This document shows, piece after piece, positions 53,776 to 61,407 of a stretch of DNA of 64,000 bases (position 1 is the first letter of the stretch; the number at the start of each line of letters is the position of its first letter). Source of the DNA: Arthrobacter sp. C9C5 (GTDB lineage Bacteria; Actinomycetota; Actinomycetes; Actinomycetales; Micrococcaceae). Where the stretch lies: positions 1-64,000 of the forward strand of contig NZ_JABFMX010000005.1 of assembly GCF_013359735.1 (NCBI RefSeq), in the 5' to 3' direction. A program made the translations under genes and the position numbers. The notes under the pieces are model-generated. The model was not told the DNA's origin, made no database searches, and saw nothing but the letters and a program-made list of their open reading frames with translations.

Positions 53776-53813
53776 GAGCACGGCGCAGGCCTAGGATCAC
53801 GGCGCAGGCCTAG
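53771..53813. repeat. 19-bp tandem repeat containing the hemL stop
   Basis: CCTAGGAGCACGGCGCAGG (53771-53789) is followed by CCTAGGATCACGGCGCAGG (53790-53808), one mismatch, and then CCTAG. The hemL TAG stop (53773-53775) is in the first copy, so the stop context is duplicated downstream. Confidence 0.85.
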
Positions 53814-53864
53814 CGAGCCGGCGGCTGCGGCCCTCGAGGCCGTCGCCGTCGTCGCCCTTTAAAC

Positions 53865-53898
53865 ACTTTCGGCACCCGCCGCGGCGGGTGCCGAAAGT
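53865..53898. terminator. Strong bidirectional terminator of hemL and metQ
   Basis: A perfect 16-bp stem (53865-53880 with 53883-53898, ACTTTCGGCACCCGCC on the left arm) is separated by only two bases, so the loop must open a few central pairs. It is flanked by TTTAAAC and CGTTAAC. It lies between the convergent hem and met operons. Confidence 0.85.
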
Positions 53899-53917
53899 CG
53901 TTAACGCTGGTCCGGGC

Positions 53918-54760
53918 CTAGAAGGCCGGGGTCACGTCGCCGTTGGGCCATTCCTTCTCGATGAAGGCCTTGACCTCGGGGGAGTGCAGCAGCTCATCAA
54001 GCTTCTTGATCCGCACGTCGTCCTTGGAGTCCTCACGCCAGGCCAGGAAGTTGGCGTAAGGGTTGTTGTCCACGGATTCCACCGCGAGGGCGTTCTTGGT
54101 GCTCAGTCCGGCCTTGAGGATGAAGTTGCCGTTGATCAGGGCCAGATCCACCGAGGGGTCCTTGAGGTCGTTGATCAGCAGTTCCGGCTGGTTCTCGGAG
54201 AACTTCAGCTTCTTGGGGTTCTGTTCGTCGCTGAGCGTCAGCACCGAGGTGTCGTCCTTGATGTCCTTGACCAGGCCGGCGACCTGGAGGACCTTGAGGG
54301 CCCGGACCTGGTTGGACGGGTCGTTCGTGATGGCGACCTTGGCCCCGTCCTTGATGTCCTTGATGTCCTTGACCTTTTCCGAGAACGCGGCGTAGGGCTC
54401 GATGTGCACGCCCGCACCGTGGCCGAACTTGTAGCCCTTGGTCTTGACCTGGTCCTCGAACCACGGCAGGTGCTGGTAGAAGTTGGCGTCCAGGGAGCCG
54501 TCGCTCAGCGCGGTGTTCGGCGTCTGGTAGTCCTCGATTTCCTTGATCTCCAGCTTGAGGCCGGCCTTGGGGGCGAGCTCCTGGTTGATGAATTCGAGGA
54601 TCTTGGCGTGCGGGACCGGGCTGGCGCCGACCTTGAGGGTGGCGGGCTTCGCCGGATCCAGGGTCGTGACCTGGGCGCTGGGGGTGGACGAACCACCGCA
54701 AGCCGTCAGCGCCAGGGCAGTGACAATGCCGGTGGCCAAGAGGGTGAGTGACTTACGCAT
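53918..54760 (-). CDS. metQ: Methionine ABC transporter substrate-binding lipoprotein
   Basis: This 280-residue NLPA-family lipoprotein has the signal RKSLTLLATGIVTALA and lipobox LTAC (cysteine about 21). The mature domain shows the family marks GASPVPHAKILEFINQEL, GSLDANFYQHLPWFEDQ, AITNDPSNQVRAL and NNPYANFLAWRE. It delivers L- or D-methionine to MetI-MetN. It is the last gene of metN-metI-metQ, 108 bases after metI. A strong terminator follows its stop. Confidence 0.94.
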   Translation of the reverse strand: MRKSLTLLATGIVTALALTACGGSSTPSAQVTTLDPAKPATLKVGASPVPHAKILEFINQELAPKAGLKLEIKEIEDYQTPNTALSDGSLDANFYQHLPWFEDQVKTKGYKFGHGAGVHIEPYAAFSEKVKDIKDIKDGAKVAITNDPSNQVRALKVLQVAGLVKDIKDDTSVLTLSDEQNPKKLKFSENQPELLINDLKDPSVDLALINGNFILKAGLSTKNALAVESVDNNPYANFLAWREDSKDDVRIKKLDELLHSPEVKAFIEKEWPNGDVTPAF

Positions 54761-54868
54761 CGGATGCGTTCCTTTCGAAATAGGCGGAAAACACGACGGC
54801 GGTGCCGTGGTCCGCGCAGATGCAGAGGGCGGCTACCCGCTGCAAGGCTGGGGTGGTTGTTTGTCGGG

Positions 54869-55540
54869 TCAGCGGTGGTCGAGGCCGCGGGAAATCCGCT
54901 CGCCCACGAGTTGGATGACCTGGACGAGGACGACGATCAGGACGATGGTGACGATCATGACCGTGACGTCGAAGCGCTGGAAGCCGTAGTTGTAGGCCAG
55001 CTTGCCGAGGCCGCCGCCGCCGACGAGGCCGGCCATCGCGGAGTAGCCCACGAGGGTCACCACCGTGGTGGTGGCGGCCGCGACGAGGGCTGGCAGGGAT
55101 TCGCGCAGCATCACCTTGCTGATGACCTGCATGTTGGTGGACCCCATCACCTGGGCGGCGTCGATCTTGCCGTGGTGCACATCGCGCAGGCAGGATTCGA
55201 CGAGCCGGGCGAAGAAGGGGATGGTGCCGATGGACAGCGACACCGACGCGGCGATCGGGCCGAGGCTCGTCCCGGTCAGGGCGCGGGCCAGCGGAATGAG
55301 CGCCACCATCAGGATGGCGAACGGGATGGACCGGGTGATGTTGACGATCACGTCGCTGAGGATCCGGTTGGTGACGGGCATCGGGCGCAGTCCGCCGGGG
55401 GCCGTGACATGCAGGAAGACGCCCAGCGGCAGGCCGATCAGCACGGTGAAAAAGGCCGAGATGCCGACCATCTGCAGGGTCTCCATGATTGCCTCGGGGA
55501 GGGCCCTGGCCAGCACGGGGTTGCTGAAAATGTCGTTCAT
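54869..55540 (-). CDS. metI: Methionine ABC transporter permease
   Basis: This 223-residue inner-membrane permease has five membrane helices. The coupling-helix region appears as DAAQVMGSTNMQVISKVMLRESLPAL, a variant EAA loop typical of MetI. It forms a homodimer with MetN ATPases. The ATG overlaps the metN stop by one base (TAATG), so translation is coupled. Confidence 0.93.
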   Translation of the reverse strand: MNDIFSNPVLARALPEAIMETLQMVGISAFFTVLIGLPLGVFLHVTAPGGLRPMPVTNRILSDVIVNITRSIPFAILMVALIPLARALTGTSLGPIAASVSLSIGTIPFFARLVESCLRDVHHGKIDAAQVMGSTNMQVISKVMLRESLPALVAAATTTVVTLVGYSAMAGLVGGGGLGKLAYNYGFQRFDVTVMIVTIVLIVVLVQVIQLVGERISRGLDHR

Positions 55541-56565
55541 TAGTTGGCTCCTTCTTCCGCCGCAGCAGCATCGGCGGCGACGCGCTTGGCGCTGATGCCC
55601 CGCTCGTGCAGGTAGTGGAGGACGGCGTCGAAATCGGCGTTTTCGGCGAGCTGCACCCGGAGGTGCCCGAACTGCTGGCCGCCGAGGGTCTCGACGCTGC
55701 CGGCGAGGACGTTAAGGTCCATGTCGAAGTGCCGGGCGACGCCGGTAAGGACCGGTTCCTTGGCGCTCTCGCCGGAGAAGAGGATCTCCAGGACCGGCCC
55801 GCGCTGCAGCGCGCCGTGCAGGGGTTCCGACGGCGGCAGCGGAAGCAGGGCGCGGGCCAGCTTGCTGTCCAGCTCGCCGGCCACCTCCTGCAGGGCGCCG
55901 TGTTCGATGATGCGGCCCCGGGACAGCAGGGACACCGAGTCGCAGACCCGCTTCACGACGTTCATCTCGTGCGTGATGATCAGGACGGTCAGCTGCAGCC
56001 GCCGGGTCAGGTCCTGGATCAGGTCCAGGATTTCCTCAGTGGTGGCAGGGTCCAGGGCCGAGGTGGGCTCGTCGCAGAGCAGCACCTCGGGGTCCGAGGC
56101 GAGGGCCCGCGCGATCCCGACGCGCTGGCGCTGGCCGCCGGAGAGCTGGGACGGGTAGGCGTTCTCGAAGCCTTCGAGTCCCACGAGCTTGAGGAGCTCG
56201 GCAACGCGGGTCCGGATCTTGTCCTTGGGGGTCTTGACGAGCTCCAGCGGGTGCGCCACGTTGCCGGCGGCGGTCCGGGAGTCCATCAGGTTCGCGTGCT
56301 GGAAAACCATGCCGATGCGCCGCCGCGCAGCACGGATTTCCGAGTCCCGCACGGAACTCAGTTCGGTGCCGTCGATGCTGACGGATCCGGAGGTGGGGCG
56401 GTCCAGCAGGGTCAGGCAGCGCACCAGCGTCGACTTGCCGGCGCCGGAGTGTCCGATGATGCCGTGGATCGAGCCCTTCGGCACGGAGAGTGTGACGCCG
56501 TCGAGCGCCACCACTTCCATTTTGCCCTGCCGGTAGACCTTGCGAAGGTCGGTAACTGTGATCAT
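55540..56565 (-). CDS. metN: Methionine ABC transporter ATPase
   Basis: This 341-residue ATPase of the methionine uptake system has Walker A GHSGAGKST (about 38-46), signature LSGGQRQR, Walker B VLLCDEP and the switch histidine in IITHEMNVV. The last 95 residues form the NIL (ferredoxin-like) domain (VLEILFSGESAKEPVLTG and later HLRVQLAENADFD), which binds methionine and inhibits transport. AAGGG precedes the ATG. About 300 bases of upstream region precede the gene, with a paired GAACTAAAT repeat. Confidence 0.95.
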   Translation of the reverse strand: MITVTDLRKVYRQGKMEVVALDGVTLSVPKGSIHGIIGHSGAGKSTLVRCLTLLDRPTSGSVSIDGTELSSVRDSEIRAARRRIGMVFQHANLMDSRTAAGNVAHPLELVKTPKDKIRTRVAELLKLVGLEGFENAYPSQLSGGQRQRVGIARALASDPEVLLCDEPTSALDPATTEEILDLIQDLTRRLQLTVLIITHEMNVVKRVCDSVSLLSRGRIIEHGALQEVAGELDSKLARALLPLPPSEPLHGALQRGPVLEILFSGESAKEPVLTGVARHFDMDLNVLAGSVETLGGQQFGHLRVQLAENADFDAVLHYLHERGISAKRVAADAAAAEEGAN

Positions 56566-56871
56566 TTATCCCTTGGCGGTTGGGGTCCGGGCGCGACATA
56601 ACACACGCCCTGTTCTGAACTAAATTATGTCAGCGGCGCCAAAGGGCATCCACTCGCGCATTTAGTTCGTCATAAAGCGCCATTGGGTGCAGATAATTTC
56701 GACTTGAAGGTCACTGGGCGCGGCGGGAAACCGGGAGCGGTCCGGCGGCCAAATCCCTGAGGGCACCTGCAGCCGCCGGAAGGGGGGAACCGCCGCTGTG
56801 ATCTCAGTCCCAGTAGCTTGGCAGGTCGGTGCCGCTGGCCCCGCGCGCCGGGCTAGAACCCGCGCGTAGGG
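56566..56871. other. metN upstream region
   Basis: The first 140 bases are AT-richer than average and hold an inverted repeat, GAACTAAAT (56617-56625) and ATTTAGTTC (56660-56668), with a 34-base spacer; CATAAT-like sequence on the minus strand overlaps the inner copy. A met-type operator is possible. I looked for SAM riboswitch hallmarks and found none. The remainder (56700-56840) shows no gene; a tandem repeat closes the region. Confidence 0.45.
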
Positions 56872-56877
56872 CTAGAA
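56840..56877. repeat. 19-bp tandem repeat containing the exonuclease stop
   Basis: CCCGCGCGCCGGGCTAGAA (56840-56858) and CCCGCGCGTAGGGCTAGAA (56859-56877) match at 17 of 19 bases. The TAG stop of the minus-strand exonuclease (56874-56872) is in the second copy, and an extra in-phase-looking CTAG lies 19 bases downstream. Confidence 0.85.
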
Positions 56878-57582
56878 GTCGCCCCGGCTGGCGTCTTCCG
56901 GCGGCAGAACCGGCCAGTCGCCCTCAATCACGGCCGCGGGCTTGGTCTTGCGCAGGTAGCTCTGGAAATCCGCGGCCTGGGCAGACGCCCACTCCACCTG
57001 GAGCTGGTGCAGGTGGGCGGCCGGCATCCGGAGCTTGGGGAACTTCCCGGCCATGGCGTCCAGCATCCGCAGCGTGGCCAGCGCATCGGCCGCGGAGGTG
57101 TGCGCATTGTCGAGGCTGACGCCGTACTCCTCGCACAGCGCGGTCAGGGTGCGCTTGCCCTTACGGTACCGGTCCACCTGCTTGTTCATGATGAACGGGT
57201 CCAGCACGGGAAAGCGGCTCAGCTGGGGCACGCCGTAGCGGGCCGACTCGGCGGCGAGCACGGTGAAGTCGTAGCTGGCGTTGAAGGCAATGACCGGCAC
57301 ACCGGTGTCGAACAGCTCCTGCAGCACGGCCGCCAGCTCCCGGGTCACCTCGGCCGCGGGCCGGCCGTCACGGCGGGCCTGCTCGGTGGTGACGCCGTGG
57401 ACGTCGCTGGCCTCGGTGGGGATCTCCACCCCGGGATCGGCCAGCCACTCGTGCTCCTTGATGACCGATCCGTCGGCGTCCACCACGGTCACGGATGCCG
57501 TCACGATCCTCGCAGCGCGGGAATTCCGCCCGGTGGTTTCCAGGTCGAAGGCTGCGCGGGGGAGGGTGTGCCAGGTGCTCAT
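56872..57582 (-). CDS. DnaQ-like 3'-5' exonuclease (DEDDh)
   Basis: This 236-residue nuclease has FDLETTG (12-18, first Asp and Glu), the middle aspartate in AFNASYDFTVLAAES (about 98-112) and NAHTSAADALATLRML (about 158-173), where the histidine and aspartate complete DEDDh. Such proteins proofread or trim DNA or RNA; it is not fused to a polymerase. A C-terminal region of about 55 residues is specific to actinobacterial members. The ATG lies six bases after TAGCGT. It is divergent from the alkyltransferase-like gene. Confidence 0.88.
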   Translation of the reverse strand: MSTWHTLPRAAFDLETTGRNSRAARIVTASVTVVDADGSVIKEHEWLADPGVEIPTEASDVHGVTTEQARRDGRPAAEVTRELAAVLQELFDTGVPVIAFNASYDFTVLAAESARYGVPQLSRFPVLDPFIMNKQVDRYRKGKRTLTALCEEYGVSLDNAHTSAADALATLRMLDAMAGKFPKLRMPAAHLHQLQVEWASAQAADFQSYLRKTKPAAVIEGDWPVLPPEDASRGDF

Positions 57583-57588
57583 GCTTCA

Positions 57589-57594
57589 ACGCTA
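57589..57594 (-). promoter_or_regulatory. -10 box of the exonuclease gene (TAGCGT), leaderless
   Basis: TAGCGT, then TGAAGC, then ATG 57582. The TGAAGC spacer is the same as that of the ferritin-like gene at 31314-31319. Confidence 0.5.
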
Positions 57595-57664
57595 CCTGCT
57601 GCCGCCGACAGTTTTTTGCAACGCCGTGCAGTGCCTTGCGATGACCGGCGGCAGCCGGCACCGG

Positions 57665-57670
57665 TAACCT
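57665..57670 (+). promoter_or_regulatory. -10 box of the ATL gene (TAACCT), leaderless
   Basis: TAACCT, then TGGTCC, then ATG 57677. It drives the ATL-adnA-adnB run, in which the junctions overlap by four bases. Confidence 0.5.
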
Positions 57671-57676
57671 TGGTCC

Positions 57677-58093
57677 ATGCGGACGGAGTATGTGGAGGCG
57701 GTACTGGAGCTCGCGGAGATGGTCCCGGCGGGCACCGCCGTCGCCTACGGGGACGTCGCCGAACTCCTGGGCGCAGGCGGCCCCCGCCAGGTCGGCTCGG
57801 TAATGAGCCACCACGGCAGTGCCGTTCCCTGGTGGCGGATCCTCAAAGCCAACGGAGACGCCCCGCCCGGCCACGAGCGGGAGGCCCTGGCCTTCTACCT
57901 CGCCGAAGGAACACCGCTGCTGGGCAGCTATCTGGAATACGAGCGCACCGGCGAGGGCCGCTGGCGGGTCGACCTGATGGCGGCCCGGTGGGCGCCGTCC
58001 GAGCCGGACTTCGAGCAGATCGACGCCATCGCCGAACGCCTCGAACGGGAGCTGCATAAACTGTCTGTCCCCAATGATGAAATGTCTGTGTGA
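57677..58093 (+). CDS. Alkyltransferase-like (ATL) DNA repair protein
   Basis: This 138-residue protein is of the MGMT DNA-binding-domain family. The helix-turn-helix region GTAVAYGDVAELLGAGGPRQ is normal, but the active site reads PWWRI (51-55) where true methyltransferases have PCHR, so the acceptor cysteine is replaced by tryptophan. ATL proteins of this kind bind alkylated guanine and pass it to nucleotide excision repair. The stop overlaps adnA as GTGA, linking it to recombination repair genes, similar to Rv3204-Rv3202c. Confidence 0.9.
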   Translation: MRTEYVEAVLELAEMVPAGTAVAYGDVAELLGAGGPRQVGSVMSHHGSAVPWWRILKANGDAPPGHEREALAFYLAEGTPLLGSYLEYERTGEGRWRVDLMAARWAPSEPDFEQIDAIAERLERELHKLSVPNDEMSV

Positions 58094-61000
58094 GTAGCCC
58101 CAGCCGGACCGCCCCCAACAAAACCGCCCCCAACAACACCCCCAACAAAAGCGTGCCCAGCCAGACGGGCCTGCGGCTGCTGCCGCCCCGGACGCAGCAC
58201 AGCGCCGTCCCGGTACTCTCCCCGGACCAGCGGGACGCCGTCGACGTCGCGCACGGCTCCGGACCCGTCCTGGTGCCCGGCGCGCCGGGCACCGGCAAGT
58301 CCACGGTCCTGGTCGAGGCCGCCGTCCGCCGGGCCCAGCGCGACGGCCTGGACCCTGAGCGGATGCTGATCCTGGCCCCCGGCCGGCTGGCCGCCGATGC
58401 GCTGCGCGACCGGTTCACCGCGCGCCTGGACCGCAGCCTGAGCACGACGCCGGCCCGCACCTGGGCGTCGTACGCCTTCGACCTGATCCGGCGTGCCAAG
58501 GCGGAGGGCATCCTGCCGCTGCCGCGTGCGCCGAAGCTCCTCTCCGGGCCCGAACAGGACCTGATCATCAAGGAACTCCTCGAAGGCCATGCCCAGCCCG
58601 GGCTGGAGCTGCCCTGGCCCGAGGACCTGGCCGCCGCCCTGCAGACCCGCGGCTTCCGGCAGGAAGTCCGCCAGCTCTTCGACCGGATTATCGAATCCGG
58701 GCGCACCGCGCAGGACCTGGCGGCCCTCGCGCAGCGCTGCGGCCGGCCGGACTGGACCGCCGCGGCCGCCCTCTATGCCGAGTACCGCGACGTCCTTGAC
58801 CTGCGGATGCCCGAATCCTTTGACCCGGCCGGGATCATCACGGCGGCACGCCAGATTTTCCAGGACGCCCCGGAATTCCTGGCCGCGGAGCGGGACCGGC
58901 TCCAGCTGATCCTCGTGGACGATATCCAGGAGGCGAACCCGGCCGTGTTCGAACTGCTTGCGGACATCGCCGCGGGCAAGGACACGATCGTCACTTCTTC
59001 CCCGGACACCGTGGTGCAGGGATTCCGCGGGGCGCGGCCGGACCTGGTGGCCGAGCTGCCCCGGCTGCTCGCCCCGGCCGGCGGCACCGTCCTGGAGCGG
59101 CCGCTCTGGACCGCACACCGCCACGCCCCGGCCGTCGCACAGGCCTGGCAAGGCGTCGCCGAGCGGATCTCGCTGCGTTCCGGCGGGACGGTGGCGCGCC
59201 GGCTCGAACCGGCGCCCCGGGGGCTTGAGGGCCAGGGCGACGGCGTCGTTGAGGCGCACCTGTTGCCGTCCCCGGTGCACGAACTGCGCTATGTGGCGCA
59301 GCGCATCCTGGAAGCCCAGCTGAACGACGGCCGGGATCTGGGAGACATCGCGGTGATCGTGCGCAACGGCGGCCAGCTCAGCCAGCTGCAGCGCCACCTG
59401 GCCGGCCAGGGCATCCCGGTCCGGATCCCGGTGGCCGAGTCCGCGGTCCGGGACGAGGTGGCCGTGCGGCCGTTGCTGGACGCCTACGCGGTGGCGCTGG
59501 ACCCTGACGTCCTTACCCCGGAATCCGCCGTCTCGCTGCTCACCTCGAGGATCGGCGGAGCAACGTCGATCGAGTTGCGCCGGCTCCGCCAGTCCCTGCG
59601 CCGTGAGGAACTCCTGGGCGGCGGCGGCCGCACCAGCGACGCGTTGCTCGTGGAAGCACTCCTGGACCCCGGCGCCCTGGCGACGCTCGGCATCGAGGGG
59701 CATTCCGCCCGCCGCGTCGCCCGGATGATCCGCGCCGGCCGGGACGCCGCCGAGGCACCGGGCGGCAACGCCGAGACCGTGCTCTGGGCGCTCTGGCATT
59801 CCACCGGACTGGCCGGCCGCTGGACCGAGGCGGCCCTGGCCGGCGGGGCAGCGGGAGCCCGCGCGGACCGGGACCTGGACGCCATGATGGCCCTGTTCCA
59901 CACCGCCGAGCGGTACGTGGACCAGCTCCCGGGCTCGGGTCCGGAGCAGTTCCTCGAGTACCTGCTCAGCCAGGAGCTGCCGATGGACACGCTGGCGGCC
60001 CGGGCACAGCTCGAGGACGCGGTGGAACTCATGACCCCGGCCAGCGCCGCGGGACGGGAATGGCCGGTCGTCATTGTGCCCGGCCTCCAGGAAGGCGTGT
60101 GGCCCAACACCCGGCTCCGCGGCGAACTGCTCGGCAGCACACTTTTCGCCGACGCCGTCGAACACGGTGTCGAATACGCCCTGCAGCTCGATCCGCTGAG
60201 CCGTCTTCGCGAGATCCGCTATGACGAGCTGCGGAGCTTCTCCACCGCCGTTTCACGGGCCCGCGAAGTGCTGATCTGCACGGCCGTCTCCTCCGAAGAC
60301 GAACAGCCCTCCTCCTTCCTGGACTACGTTTCGCCCCTGCACCCGGACCAGGACCGGCGCGGCTTCACGCCCGTGGAGCGGCCGCTGACCCTGCGCGCGC
60401 TCGTCGCGGAACTGCGCCAGTACGCCCAGCTTGACGGCGGGGCCGCCGAGGCGGCCGAGGCCACCGCCGTGCTGGGGGCCCTCGCAGCCGCGCAGCCGGC
60501 CGTGCCCGGCGCCCACCCGGACAGCTGGTGGGGGCTGGCTCCGTTGTCGTCGACAGACCCCGTGGTGCCGCCCGGCAGTACCGTCTTCGTCTCGCCCTCC
60601 AAGGTCGAGACGGTGCAGAAGTCGCCGCTCGACTGGTTCGTCCAGGCTGCCGGCGGAGAGGCCGCGACGGATTTTGCCCGCAGCCTCGGAACCCTGGTCC
60701 ATGCCATCGCCCAGGATCTCCCGGACGCCTCGGGCGGCGAGTACGTGGCCGAGCTGGTGAAACGCTGGCCCGCGCTCGGGATGAAGGACAACTGGGAAGG
60801 CAAACTCGACTTCCAGCGGGCCGAAACCATGGTCCGCAAGCTCGCCCAGTACGTGCTGGTCATGCGGAGCGAGGGCAGGAGCCTGCTCGGCGTCGAGCAG
60901 GACTTCGAGGTGAAGCTTCCCGATCTGGAGCCCGGGGACGCTGCCGGCGGTGAAGAGTCCTGGCCCGCGCGGCCCGCCGTGCTCCGCGGCCAGGTCGACA

Positions 61001-61407
61001 GGCTGGAGATCGACGCCGAAGGCCGGCTGGTGATCGTGGACCTCAAGACCGGCAAGCGTCAGCCGGGCAAGGCCGAGCTCGAACGCCATCCCCAATTGGG
61101 CGCCTACCAGGCCGCGGTCCTGGCCGGCGGGTTTACCGGCCCGGACGACGGTCCGCCGCCGCGGCCCGGCGGCGCGGTGCTGGCCCAGCTTGGCACCAGC
61201 ACCAAAAGCCCCGGCGTGCAGAGCCAGCCGGCGCTGGATCCGGAAGCGAACTGGGCGCTGGAGATGGTCGGCGAGGCCGCCCGCGTCATGTCCGGCAGCA
61301 CCTTCGAAGCCCGCCACGACCCCGCCAAGGGCGGGCACGGCGGCCACGGCTGCAGGCTTCCCGAAGTCTGCCCGCTGTGCGCACGCGGAAAGCAGGTCAC
61401 CGAATGA
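58090..61407 (+). CDS. adnA: AdnA-type helicase-nuclease subunit
   Basis: This 1105-residue UvrD-like superfamily 1 protein has a C-terminal RecB-type nuclease. Walker A is GAPGTGKST (64-72); motif II reads LILVDDIQEANPAVF, with Asp for the usual Glu, which may weaken ATP hydrolysis. In mycobacteria AdnA is the non-leading motor. The nuclease motif LVIVDLKTGK (about 976-985) is intact, and a Cys-rich tail (CRLPEVCPLC) may bind a metal cluster. It overlaps ATL upstream and adnB downstream (ATGA). With AdnB it resects double-strand breaks. Confidence 0.9.
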   Translation: MSSPSRTAPNKTAPNNTPNKSVPSQTGLRLLPPRTQHSAVPVLSPDQRDAVDVAHGSGPVLVPGAPGTGKSTVLVEAAVRRAQRDGLDPERMLILAPGRLAADALRDRFTARLDRSLSTTPARTWASYAFDLIRRAKAEGILPLPRAPKLLSGPEQDLIIKELLEGHAQPGLELPWPEDLAAALQTRGFRQEVRQLFDRIIESGRTAQDLAALAQRCGRPDWTAAAALYAEYRDVLDLRMPESFDPAGIITAARQIFQDAPEFLAAERDRLQLILVDDIQEANPAVFELLADIAAGKDTIVTSSPDTVVQGFRGARPDLVAELPRLLAPAGGTVLERPLWTAHRHAPAVAQAWQGVAERISLRSGGTVARRLEPAPRGLEGQGDGVVEAHLLPSPVHELRYVAQRILEAQLNDGRDLGDIAVIVRNGGQLSQLQRHLAGQGIPVRIPVAESAVRDEVAVRPLLDAYAVALDPDVLTPESAVSLLTSRIGGATSIELRRLRQSLRREELLGGGGRTSDALLVEALLDPGALATLGIEGHSARRVARMIRAGRDAAEAPGGNAETVLWALWHSTGLAGRWTEAALAGGAAGARADRDLDAMMALFHTAERYVDQLPGSGPEQFLEYLLSQELPMDTLAARAQLEDAVELMTPASAAGREWPVVIVPGLQEGVWPNTRLRGELLGSTLFADAVEHGVEYALQLDPLSRLREIRYDELRSFSTAVSRAREVLICTAVSSEDEQPSSFLDYVSPLHPDQDRRGFTPVERPLTLRALVAELRQYAQLDGGAAEAAEATAVLGALAAAQPAVPGAHPDSWWGLAPLSSTDPVVPPGSTVFVSPSKVETVQKSPLDWFVQAAGGEAATDFARSLGTLVHAIAQDLPDASGGEYVAELVKRWPALGMKDNWEGKLDFQRAETMVRKLAQYVLVMRSEGRSLLGVEQDFEVKLPDLEPGDAAGGEESWPARPAVLRGQVDRLEIDAEGRLVIVDLKTGKRQPGKAELERHPQLGAYQAAVLAGGFTGPDDGPPPRPGGAVLAQLGTSTKSPGVQSQPALDPEANWALEMVGEAARVMSGSTFEARHDPAKGGHGGHGCRLPEVCPLCARGKQVTE

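Noticed and set aside
56566-56760. SAM riboswitch upstream of metN
   Set aside because: The expected conserved cores of SAM-I or SAM-IV were not found by eye. A covariance-model search (Rfam) would decide.
57928-60165. 745-codon open frame on the minus strand opposite adnA
   Set aside because: Antisense shadow of a gene with full helicase motifs. The translation is a Gly/Arg/Val-rich string without a recognisable fold.
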